This document shows, piece by piece, positions 56,309 through 64,000 of a stretch of DNA of 64,000 nucleotides (positions are counted from its first letter, which is position 1; every line of letters starts with the position of its first letter). A program made the translations under genes and the position numbers. The notes under the pieces are model-generated. The model had not been told where the DNA came from, did not search any database, and saw only the letters and a program-made list of their open reading frames with translations. Source of the DNA: JAZGGS01 sp963764825 (lineage in GTDB: Bacteria; Bacteroidota; Ignavibacteria; Ignavibacteriales; Ignavibacteriaceae); NCBI GenBank assembly GCA_963764825.1, contig CAVXUA010000003.1, positions 1 through 64,000 on the forward strand. The letters are read 5' to 3'.

Positions 56309-56524
56309 TTATTTTACCGGGAATGCAATTTTAAGTACAACCCTGTAACTGCTTATCTTACCATCTTCAACAGATGCAAGATGTTTTGTTACTTCAAAAC
56401 CGGTTATTCCATCTACAGATTTTGAAGCTTTTGCTAATGCTTGATTAACAGCATCATCAAAACTTTTAGATGAGATTCCTATAATCTCGATTACTTTAAC
56501 TGCGCCTTCATTTATATGAGACAT
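56309..56524 (-). CDS. dodecin family protein lacking the flavin-stacking tryptophan
   Basis: A 71-residue protein of the dodecin family, small flavin-sequestering proteins that form hollow dodecamers. The fold-defining sequence is intact: VKVIEIIGISSKSFDDAV, then ALAKASKSVDGITGFEV, then EDGKISSYRVVLKIAF. The position that is Trp in flavin-binding dodecins (NLxWFEV) is Gly here (GITGFEV), and the flavin-contacting Gln in DGKxxxYQV is Arg (YRV). It may therefore be a dodecin-like protein with another ligand. It lies between the LysM and HtpX genes. Confidence 0.87.
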   Translation of the reverse strand: MSHINEGAVKVIEIIGISSKSFDDAVNQALAKASKSVDGITGFEVTKHLASVEDGKISSYRVVLKIAFPVK

Positions 56525-56561
56525 TGTGTGTACTCCTTATTATTAGTTGTGAAATTGTTAT

Positions 56562-57395
56562 TTAAATTTTTCCTGTAGCAATTTCGTTAAGCTTTTCTAT
56601 TCTCTGTTCAACAGGAGGATGCGATGCAAACAACTTTTTTAGCCCACCGCCCAAAAACGGGTTTACAATAAACAGGTTTGAATGTGCTGGGTTTCCGTTT
56701 TGTAAAGGATTGCGTGCAACACCATTGTGCAGTTTTGCCAACGCACTTGCCAATCCTAAGGGTTTCCCGCTAAGTTCGGCTCCGCCTTTATCAGCAGCGA
56801 ATTCCCTAACCCTGGAAATAGTCATCCGGACAAACATTGCCACCAACGGTGCAAGAATTAAAACAGGAATCATCAGCAATGGATTTGATCTTCTTGATCC
56901 TCTTGCACTTATCATTCCAAATTGAGCTAACATTGTTATAGCTCCTGCAAGTGTTGCAGCGATAGTTCCTGTAAGCATATCACGGTTTTTAACATGTGTT
57001 AATTCGTGTGCCATAACTCCTGCAAGTTCATCATCGTTTAAAATGTTAAGTATTCCCTGGGTTGCGGCAACTGCTGCATGCTTTGGATTTCTTCCGGTTG
57101 CAAAAGCATTAGGTGATTCCTGCGGAATTACATAAACTTTTGGCATAGGTAAATCGGATTTAGGAATAAGCTCCTGAACAACCCTGTACAACCTGTTTTG
57201 CGGTGAAGTAACTTCCTGTGCACGGTATCTTTTTAGAACCATTTTATCAGAAAACCAGTAAGCAAAAAAGTTTGTTCCCGCTGCAACAATAAAAGCTATT
57301 ATTGCACCTTCTTTTCCTCCTAAAAGTCCCCCCACAAAAACAAAAAATACAGTTAGAATTGTCATCAAAAAGAATGTTTTAAAATTGTTTTTCAT
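56562..57395 (-). CDS. htpX: zinc metalloprotease HtpX
   Basis: A 277-residue inner-membrane M48 protease of the envelope-stress type. The zinc motif HELTH is at residues 130-134 (AHELTHVKNRDM), the third ligand glutamate is in REFAADKGGAEL, and the C-terminal SHPPVEQRIEKL is conserved. Two N-terminal and two central transmembrane segments are visible. It clears damaged membrane proteins. It starts 16 bases downstream of the DUF937 gene on the same strand. Confidence 0.95.
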   Translation of the reverse strand: MKNNFKTFFLMTILTVFFVFVGGLLGGKEGAIIAFIVAAGTNFFAYWFSDKMVLKRYRAQEVTSPQNRLYRVVQELIPKSDLPMPKVYVIPQESPNAFATGRNPKHAAVAATQGILNILNDDELAGVMAHELTHVKNRDMLTGTIAATLAGAITMLAQFGMISARGSRRSNPLLMIPVLILAPLVAMFVRMTISRVREFAADKGGAELSGKPLGLASALAKLHNGVARNPLQNGNPAHSNLFIVNPFLGGGLKKLFASHPPVEQRIEKLNEIATGKI

Positions 57396-57410
57396 TCTTT
57401 TCCTCCCGGA

Positions 57411-57992
57411 CTATTTATTACCGCCCAGCAAGCCACCTAACAAACCAGATAAAGGATTTGATGATTTGTTTTGTCCTCCTAATCCACCGAGGATTAACCC
57501 TGCAACATCATCTAAAACAGAACCATCACCATCCTGATCAAGCAAACCTGCTAAACCGCTTGAGCCGGTTCCGCTGTCTCTCTTTTTGGTAAGAAAGCCT
57601 AAAATAACAGGGGCAAGCATTGGAATTAGTTTGGCTATCATATTTGAATCGGCACCTTTAAGGTTCTGAGATAAAAGGTTTGTGGCATCTAAGCCAGCAT
57701 TACCAAGCAGCCCGCCTAAATTAGGATCGGTTGTATTATCATTAAGCTTTTGCTGAAAAAGCCCATCCAAATTACCAAGCACAGAAGGATCGCCATATTT
57801 ATTTAAAATATGATCAACACGATCCTGCCCGCCTCGTTCATCCTTTTGCTTCTTTAATCCACCCAAGATCATCGGGGCAATTACCGGAAGCAGCTGCGAA
57901 ATAGTTCCCTGGTCTATGTTAGTTTTTTCAGACATTTTCTGTGAAACTTCGGACCCCATTGAGCCCATAAATTCTTCTATTAAATTTCCCAT
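57411..57992 (-). CDS. DUF937 domain-containing protein
   Basis: A 193-residue cytosolic protein of the DUF937 family, glycine-, glutamine- and leucine-rich, with two repeated halves that contain the SQLLPVIAPMILGGLKK and IAKLIPMLAPVILGFLTKK pattern. The C-terminal third contains an EF-hand-like loop (LLDQDGDGSVLDD, D at 1, 3 and 5) and a GGLGGQNKSS tail. Function unknown. It is followed by htpX, so the two probably form an operon. Confidence 0.87.
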   Translation of the reverse strand: MGNLIEEFMGSMGSEVSQKMSEKTNIDQGTISQLLPVIAPMILGGLKKQKDERGGQDRVDHILNKYGDPSVLGNLDGLFQQKLNDNTTDPNLGGLLGNAGLDATNLLSQNLKGADSNMIAKLIPMLAPVILGFLTKKRDSGTGSSGLAGLLDQDGDGSVLDDVAGLILGGLGGQNKSSNPLSGLLGGLLGGNK

Positions 57993-58215
57993 TTAATATT
58001 CTCCTTTAAAATTATATTATTATTAGTAAGTGTTTAGCTAAGATGGATAATCAATAAATGACTTACGGGAGCTAAATTCAGGAAAGAAAACAATCCTCAC
58101 TTGTATCTAAAAATAAATATAAAGATTTCAAATGAAAAAGTAAAAGCAATATAAAGGAAGAATTTAGAAAAGAATTGCTAATCGTGCGAAAACATTTGAA
58201 ATCAAGTTGGTTTTC

Positions 58216-58249
58216 AAAAAAAAACACCCCTCCCCCCCAGGAGAGAGGT
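58216..58249 (-). terminator. intrinsic terminator of the M49-like gene
   Basis: On the minus strand ACCTCTCTCC (complement of 58240-58249) pairs with GGGGAGGGGT (complement of 58226-58235) with two G-T pairs, a four-base loop (TGGG), and then a T run of about nine bases (58216-58224). It lies 15 bases beyond the M49-like stop. Confidence 0.85.
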
Positions 58250-58263
58250 ATTAAATAGGATTA

Positions 58264-59956
58264 TTAATTATACATTTTTTCTAATTCGTAAACAGGTTTT
58301 ATATCAACCGGCAAAACGTTTAGTTTTTTCTGTAATAATTTTAGCGAGGGAGAGAGGACAACATATTTTGCAATTAAATCCTTTGCCGCCTGGTAATCTC
58401 CTTTTGCCTGAATCATTAGAACTTTGGTGGCAAGCTCTTTAAGTGCGGGACCCACTTTTTCAAAATTAACCTTTACTTTTTCGGTTTCTTCATTAAATTC
58501 AAAACCGCCTTTTTCAATAAGGTAATTATAAATTATTGCTTCGCCGCCACCGTGTGCTTCATTAATTCCAAATCTTGTTGAACGGAAAACCCCAGCCAAT
58601 GCTGTTACCCAGATTTCGTTTTCAAATGATTCGGGGAACACACCTTTTTCAATCATAAAGATGTTGTTGTACATTCCAAGAATATCGGCTTTACATTCTT
58701 CAAGGGTTGAGTAAGTTTCTTTAAGTTCCTTTTTAACTTCGGTATCTCTTCCCTCCATAATTATAAATCCGGGACCTATACCATGGGACATTTCATGCAT
58801 AAGTGAATGTGTAAAAAATGAATTGAAAGTAACGTATTCTAACTGCTCAGGATCTAAAATAATTTCTGCAATTGGCTTTAAAAGTTTTTCAAATTTTGCT
58901 TCCGATACATTTTTAAGCATAACCTTTTTTGAACCCTTTACTTTGCGCACTCTTTCATCATTAGGAAGATTGAATGCAAGCGTTTGAACACCAGCTTTAG
59001 TATCACCAGCTGTGAAGATCTCGTTTACTACAGCCAAAGGAGACTCGGATCCACGCTCAAAGTTTTTGTGTTCATCAGGAATAGGCAGATGAATTTCCAT
59101 ATCTCTCAAATACTTTTTAAACACTTCCAGCTTTTCACTTTCCTCTGTATCTCTTATTGTTAAGAAACATTCGAATGCTGCTTTGATAATTAAAAAGTCC
59201 ATCTTCGTATACTTCATACGGACCAATTACAATCTCTATATCGTGATCTTTCAAATCCATCCAATCCATATCACTTTCAAAATAATCGTTACTCTAAAAA
59301 GGCAACAGCGCGGGTGGTTAAATAATTTTTTAATGATTTATTATCAGCATACCCGGCAGCATCAAGGAGAAGTTTTGCAGCTTCATCTAATTTTGCTTTA
59401 TAATATTCGTTATAAGGAATTGCAATAAGATTTTCTCCATCTCTTCTTATAACTGTAAACTCGGAGGTAAATGCTTTTTCATCTTCAGGATGATCAGCAA
59501 TCCATTGTTCAAATTCTTCTTTCGTCATATCTTCGGGATAATAATTTGCACCCAGTGGTTTTTTATCTGTTCCATAAAATGGTGCATCGTGTTCAAGTCT
59601 ATCGAACGGACCAAACATAATTTCGAATAATTCGTATTGGTATTTAGCTTCCTCTGTATCCTGAACCATTAAATCGGCTTTAATCTCGTTGTTTTTCGAG
59701 TAAACCTGTTCGAGGAAAAGCTCATCCATAATTTTTGCAGCATCGATAAAGTTTTTCCACTACAATTTTCTGTCTTTCATCTAAATTACTTATATCATAC
59801 TTTAAGCTCTGTTGGAGCAAACTTTGCTATTTTCTCTTTTAACATTTCCGTTCCTTCAGTCTCTTGTGTAACTCCTTCGCCTGTCTCTTCGGTTTTTTGC
59901 CCGCATCCCACAATAAACAATGAAAATATAAATAATGTTATTAATAAATACTTCAT
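58264..59956 (-). CDS. M49-like (dipeptidyl-peptidase III type) lipoprotein, four frameshifts
   Basis: An exported zinc peptidase-like lipoprotein of about 565 residues. The ATG at 59956 gives the signal peptide MKYLLITLFIFSLFIVGC with lipobox. After indels near 59800 and 59750 the frame reads LDERQKIVVEKLIDAAKIMDELF, then the long middle part (59289-59729), then, after a third shift near 59290, DWMDLKDHDIEIVIGPYEVYED, and after a fourth near 59200 KAAFECFLTIRDTEE to 58264. The zinc motif HEMSHGIGPG and the EECKAD motif are intact; the motif is HExxH (HEMSH), not the HELLGH of animal DPP III. Indels look like assembly error. Confidence 0.82.
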
Positions 59957-60141
59957 TTGTCTCACCTTTTCTAATTGGATTTAATAAAATTATAAATTTC
60001 GTATTAAGCGAATAGAAATATAAGAAGAATTGTAATTTTAGACGTGGTATTTCTCCGCCCATCAAAAATATTACATAACTAATTATTATTCTCCTTAATT
60101 TTACTAATCATTTTTTTAACTGAACAAAAATAGGTGGAACA

Positions 60142-62021
60142 ATGAAAAATACTTTTAACTTTAATTCTTCTTACCGGAATTATAGCTACCGGGTTAGCAC
60201 AAACCCTCGAAAGAAAAGATGTTGCGGATAAATACAAGTGGAATCTTGCAGACATCTACCCAACAGTTGAAGCTTGGCAGGCGGATGTTGATATGATGAA
60301 TGCAAATGTAGAAAAGCTTGCAGAATTTAAGGGGAAGCTTGGCGAAAGCTCTGAGAGTCTGCTGAAAGCAATGCAAACCGGCAACGGTCTTGTTAAAACT
60401 TTATGGCAAGCATGGGTTTACGCTGGCAACCTGGGAAATGAAAACCTTAACGTATCAGAAAACCAGGCATTGATGCAGCAGATGAGGGCGCTCGGCACAA
60501 AGTTTGGCGAAGTTACTGCTTTTATGGAACCTGAGATTCTTGAAATTCCTAAAGAAAAAATAGATCAGTTCTTTAACGAGCAGCCGGAATTAAAAAGCAA
60601 TTTTGATATGTATATCGATAACATCCAGCGGCTTCGCGAGCATACTTTAACTGAAGCTGAAGAGAAAATTCTTGCAAGCTTTGGTTTGATCGCCGGAAAC
60701 CAAAACGAGGTTTACGGAATATTTAACAATGCAGAAAAACCTTTCCCTACAGTAACCTTATCAACAGGAGAAGAAGTTGAATTAACTCCATCCGCATATA
60801 CAAGATATCGTACAGCGGAAAACAGGGAAGACAGAGAACTTGTAATGAGAGCTTTGTTTGAAAGCTATGGCGATTTCAAGAATATGCTTGGAGCAAACCT
60901 TGGCGGCAAGGTTAAAAAGGATTGGGTTTATGCTAAGAACAGAAAGTATTCCTCTTCGCTGGAAGCAGCATTAAATTCGGATAACCTTCCTGTTTCTGTT
61001 TACACAACTTTAATCGAACAGGTGAACAATCACCTACCAACTCTGCATCGCTTTTTAGATTTGAAGAAAAGAATGCTTGGTGTAGATGAACTACATTATT
61101 ATGATCTTTATGTGCCTCTTGTAGAAAAAGTTGATATGAGTTTTACAGTTGAAGAGGGAGAAAAAGTTCTGCTTGCAGCTTTAACCCCGCTTGGCAGTGA
61201 ATATGTTACGGTTCTTCAAAAAGCTTACGATGACAGGTGGATTGATTATATGCCAACTGTTGGAAAGCGAAGCGGCGCTTACTCAAACGGCGGTGCTTAC
61301 GATGTTCATCCTTACATATTGATGAACTGGACATGATGATTTTGAATCTGTTTCTACACTTGCACACGAGCTTGGGCACACAATGCACAGTTACTTTTCA
61401 AACAAATCCCAGCCTTTTGCAAAAGCCGATTATGCAACTTTTGTTGCAGAGATAGCTTCAACTGTGAATGAGAATCTCTTAAACAATTATATGGTTAATA
61501 ATGTTAAAACTGATGAAGAGAAGCTCTACATTCTTGGTAGTTACCTGGAACTTTTAAGAACAACTATTTTCCGCCAGACATCCTTTGCGGAGTTTGAATG
61601 GGAAATACATAAAAGAGTTGAAGCCGGAACTCCTATGACAGGCGAAAATATGTGCGACATCTATTTCGATATTGTTAAAAGGTATTACGGGCACGATGCA
61701 GGGCATTGTGTAGTTGATGATTACATTCAATATGAATGGTCTTACATTCCTCACTTTTTAGGATACAATTACTACGTTTTTCAGTATTCAACATCTCTTA
61801 TTTACGGAACTGCTTTCGTTGAAAAAATGATTACTGAAGGAGAAACTGCTGTTAGTGATTATTATAAAATCCTTAATGGCGGCGGTTCAATGTATCCTGC
61901 AGATTTGATCCAGGACGCAGGAATCGACCCGATGTCTCCTGAACCTGTTGCACTAACCATGCAAAAGATGAATAATGTGATGGACCAAATGGAAGAGATA
62001 TTGGATAAGATGGGTAAGTAA
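60142..62021 (+). CDS. pepF: exported M3-family oligoendopeptidase (PepF-like), two frameshifts
   Basis: A zinc oligopeptidase of about 625 residues. The ATG at 60142 is preceded by AGGTGG; a one-base excess in the A5 run at 60145-60149 hides a signal peptide (ILLTLILLTGIIATGLAQ), after which TLERKDVADKYKWNLADIYP begins the M3 domain. The long frame runs to 61336; a second indel near 61334 restores DDFESVSTLAHELGHTMHSY, which contains the HExxH motif (HELGH). The rest to 62021 is normal. 1880 nt minus two equals 626 codons, consistent with two extra bases. An exported M3 peptidase is unusual compared with the cytosolic norm. Confidence 0.88.
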
Positions 62022-62037
62022 AATAGTTTCTTTAAGG

Positions 62038-62074
62038 GACTGTCATGGTTAATCCATTACAGTCTTTTATTTTC
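62038..62074 (+). terminator. intrinsic terminator after the M3 peptidase gene
   Basis: GACTGT-C-ATGG (62038-62048) pairs with CCAT-T-ACAGTC (62054-62064) with one internal mismatch around a five-base loop, followed by TTTTATTTT. It lies 17 bases after the stop codon. Confidence 0.88.
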
Positions 62075-62187
62075 TCCTCACAAAATACCCTTCATATCCC
62101 TAAAGTTCTATTTCAAAACTCCTTTCCCCCTTTTATTATTAACTTAAATTGTGTTATTATTAACAATCATATTAAAGGCAAAATGAT

Positions 62188-63594
62188 ATGGATAATGTTC
62201 AATTAATAACTGTGTTGCTAGTTATTGGAGGTGGGATTATAATATGTTTTCCTGTCTATTACACATTTAAATTACTGAGATTTATTAAAACAAGTAAATA
62301 CGTCTCTTACTGGAAGTTTCTTTTAATTTTAATGATATTTTTCTGCCTATCTTATTTCGTTGTAGCCGGTATAATTATTTCAGGCGATGTAAGTTTCGTT
62401 TATGCACTTACCGGCCTAATCTTTTTCTATGTTGCATTTTTCGTTTATCTAACAGTATGGACCGGGAAAAACACAATAGAAGACCTATTGAATACAACCG
62501 TTTCCAAAAATTATGTTGAGAATATAATAAAATCGATGGCGGACACTCTTATTGTAATAAATGCAGATAATAATGCAACAATCAAAACAATAAATAATGC
62601 TGCTGTAAATTTACTTGGTTATGATAGGCCAGAACTAGTTGGTAGTTCGATTGATAGTATTTTAGATAGTTCAACTTTAGATTCGGTTAAAAAGGAAACC
62701 ATTAGTGATTCTAAGCAATTATCAAAAGTTGAAACTACCTATAGAACAAAGTCTGGAGAAGAAATTCCGGTTAGTATTTCGGCAACTGTTTTAAAAAACA
62801 CACATGGTGAAATTGAGGGTGCTATTTATGTTGCGCGGGATATAAGGCAACAGAAGGAAGCTGAACAAAAAATTAAAGAATATGTTGAACAGTTAAAACA
62901 ACTGAATGCAAACAAGGACAGGTTTTTTTCAATTATTGCTCACGATCTTCGCAACCCGTTTACAGCAGTGCTGGGCTTTGCAGATATTTTGGCAAAGGAT
63001 GCTGGCGAAATGGATGGGGAAAAAATAAAAGAGTTTTCATCTAATCTCTATTCTCAATCTAAAGCCATTTATGATTTATTGGAAAACCTGCTCGAATGGG
63101 CCCGCATACAAACCGGAAGCGTGAAATTTAATCCCGTAAACATCGATTTACATAGATTTGTAAATGAAGCAACTGGTATTTACAATCATCTAGTAAATCA
63201 GAAGAAGGCTGAGCTGAATATTAACTGTGATCCCGAAATTAAAGTATTTGCAGATGAAAATATGCTTTCCACCGTTTTTAGAAATTTAACCTCCAACGCA
63301 ATCAAGTTTACACACGAAGGCGGAAGTATTTTAATTGATGCAAAGGAGATTGATGATAAATTTGTTGAAGTCTCAGTAAGAGATAACGGGGTTGGGATTT
63401 CTTTAGATGACCAGGAAAAACTGTTCAAAATAGATGAGCATCTTTCAACTAAGGGGACTAATAATGAGGAAGGTACAGGTTTGGGTTTAATTCTTTGTAA
63501 AGACCTAGTTAATAAGAACGGCGGCAAAATTAATATGGAAAGCGAGGCGGGAAAGGGAACAACTTTTAAATTTACTATTCCAAAACCAAGTTAA
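62188..63594 (+). CDS. membrane PAS sensor histidine kinase
   Basis: A 468-residue histidine kinase. Three N-terminal transmembrane segments (residues about 1-100) are followed by a PAS domain (about 105-220, with LLGYDRPELVGSSIDSIL), a coiled coil, a HisKA domain with the phospho-acceptor motif FFSIIAHDLRNPF and an ATPase domain with N box NLTSNAIKFT, G1 DNGVGIS and G2 GTGLGLIL. All catalytic motifs are intact. No response regulator is adjacent, so it looks orphan here. Input signal unknown; the PAS domain follows the membrane part without a large periplasmic loop. Confidence 0.92.
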   Translation: MDNVQLITVLLVIGGGIIICFPVYYTFKLLRFIKTSKYVSYWKFLLILMIFFCLSYFVVAGIIISGDVSFVYALTGLIFFYVAFFVYLTVWTGKNTIEDLLNTTVSKNYVENIIKSMADTLIVINADNNATIKTINNAAVNLLGYDRPELVGSSIDSILDSSTLDSVKKETISDSKQLSKVETTYRTKSGEEIPVSISATVLKNTHGEIEGAIYVARDIRQQKEAEQKIKEYVEQLKQLNANKDRFFSIIAHDLRNPFTAVLGFADILAKDAGEMDGEKIKEFSSNLYSQSKAIYDLLENLLEWARIQTGSVKFNPVNIDLHRFVNEATGIYNHLVNQKKAELNINCDPEIKVFADENMLSTVFRNLTSNAIKFTHEGGSILIDAKEIDDKFVEVSVRDNGVGISLDDQEKLFKIDEHLSTKGTNNEEGTGLGLILCKDLVNKNGGKINMESEAGKGTTFKFTIPKPS

Positions 63595-63621
63595 GTAACG
63601 ATGATGTTTAATTGTACGGGG

Positions 63622-63640
63622 AAAAAACACAGCGTGTGTT
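63622..63640 (-). terminator. intrinsic terminator of the alanyl-tRNA editing gene
   Basis: On the minus strand AACACA (complement of 63635-63640) pairs perfectly with TGTGTT (complement of 63626-63631) around the triloop CGC, and a T run follows (63622-63627). The stem touches the stop codon of the gene, so transcription ends right at the end of the message. Confidence 0.75.
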
Positions 63641-64000
63641 CAATCATCAAATAATTTAAATCTTATCCTCAAAACACCTTCATTAAAACTAGTAGAGTTT
63701 ATGTTAAACCTTCCTATCTCTTTTGTGTGTGCAACATGTAAACCGCTGCAGGGGCAGGTATCGAAATCACCTATTTTTATAATTCTTATTTTATCTCCCG
63801 AATCATCAGGTAATTTCGTAAGGTTAAATTTTCTATCTGCATCATCCCTAGTAATTAGTTCTTCAACAACCTGCAAGTCCCTTTGGATTATGTTATTCAC
63901 TTTCAGGTTTAATTCCTCAATTTCATTTTCTGTAAGATTTCTTTCAAAATGATAATCGCATTTGGATTTTTTCTTTTCAATATGGTTGCTGAATGATCTT
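63640..64000 (-). CDS. alanyl-tRNA editing protein (AlaX-like), partial
   Basis: The C-terminal part of an alanyl-tRNA editing domain; the frame stays open to the end of the window, so the N-terminus lies outside. The metal-binding signature of the editing site is visible as FDTCPCSGLHVAHTKEIG, and the part before it reads HIEKKKSKCDYHFERNL, with the ELITRDDADRKFNL stretch between. AlaX removes Ser or Gly from mischarged tRNA-Ala. The lack of a catalytic synthetase part in view suggests a free-standing editing enzyme. A terminator lies at its 3' end. Confidence 0.82.
   Translation of the reverse strand, partial: RSFSNHIEKKKSKCDYHFERNLTENEIEELNLKVNNIIQRDLQVVEELITRDDADRKFNLTKLPDDSGDKIRIIKIGDFDTCPCSGLHVAHTKEIGRFNINSTSFNEGVLRIRFKLFDD

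Noticed and set aside
1..64000. CRISPR, tRNA, rRNA, prophage or insertion sequence
   Set aside because: I looked for repeat-spacer structure, tRNA-like TTCGAATC arms and transposase or integrase motifs and found none that hold up; a TTCGAATC-like string near 33575 lies inside the DUF6029-like gene.

Overview
The window is low-GC bacterial chromosome that most resembles Ignavibacteria (Bacteroidota/Chlorobi group). The main evidence is a set of seven large secreted proteins that end in the same C-terminal domain. It opens with a motif of the NYPNPFNPST type and closes with a basic tail of the TKKMxLxK type, which is the type IX secretion (T9SS) type A sorting signal. A PorV/PorQ-family outer-membrane protein, a carboxypeptidase-regulatory-domain TonB receptor, and the short Bacteroidota-type primary sigma factor agree with this. 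Several genes carry clear Shine-Dalgarno sequences and a few use TTG starts. I saw no rRNA, tRNA, CRISPR array, transposase, integrase or phage gene. The lineage call is inference from protein style only.

Layout. 0.3-2.6 kb: ergothioneine genes egtB-egtD, converging on a DinB-family thiol-enzyme-like gene. 2.6-7.7 kb (minus strand): DinB, valS, a YihY membrane protein and an acid-phosphatase lipoprotein. 7.9-12.9 kb: DUF1015-serC, small lipoprotein, DUF2203, thioredoxin-like and NAD-binding epimerase-like genes. 13-23 kb: secreted-protein island with two tandem M28 peptidases and two arylsulfotransferase-like proteins, all T9SS cargo, plus a Tll0287-like haem sensor lipoprotein. 23-33 kb: MATE-like transporter, PagL-like lipid A deacylase, and a TonB receptor / giant exported protein / PorV operon. 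33.5-42.7 kb (minus strand): a co-directional run with three Omp28-type thioredoxin-fold proteins, a TlpA protein, a small T9SS cargo, a DUF6029-like barrel and a TrmB-type regulator with a long palindrome upstream. 42.8-46.6 kb: cation antiporter, lipoprotein plus barrel pair, H-type lectin, YtxJ-MmcQ pair. 46.7-51.6 kb: family-B DNA polymerase, beta-CASP nuclease, rpoD. 51.7-64 kb: DUF5916 outer-membrane protein, TraB, DUF4126, LysM, dodecin, HtpX, DUF937, an M49-like lipoprotein peptidase, an M3 oligoendopeptidase, a PAS histidine kinase and a partial alanyl-tRNA editing protein.

The window has about 19 single-base frameshifts spread over seven otherwise well-preserved genes (serC, the giant exported protein, tlpA, polB, DUF5916, M49, M3). 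Several lie in A runs, and reading resumes in sense after every one. Nine or so fall within about 1 kb (26.6-27.6 kb). This looks more like indel error in the assembly than gene decay. Genes crossing such points are annotated here as single reconstructed CDSs.

Functionally the window is dominated by envelope and secreted functions: cargo with extracellular protease or sulfotransferase folds, extracytoplasmic thioredoxin-fold proteins, lipid A modification and membrane-stress proteases. The least explained unit is the TrmB-associated thioredoxin-fold cluster at 33.5-42.7 kb.
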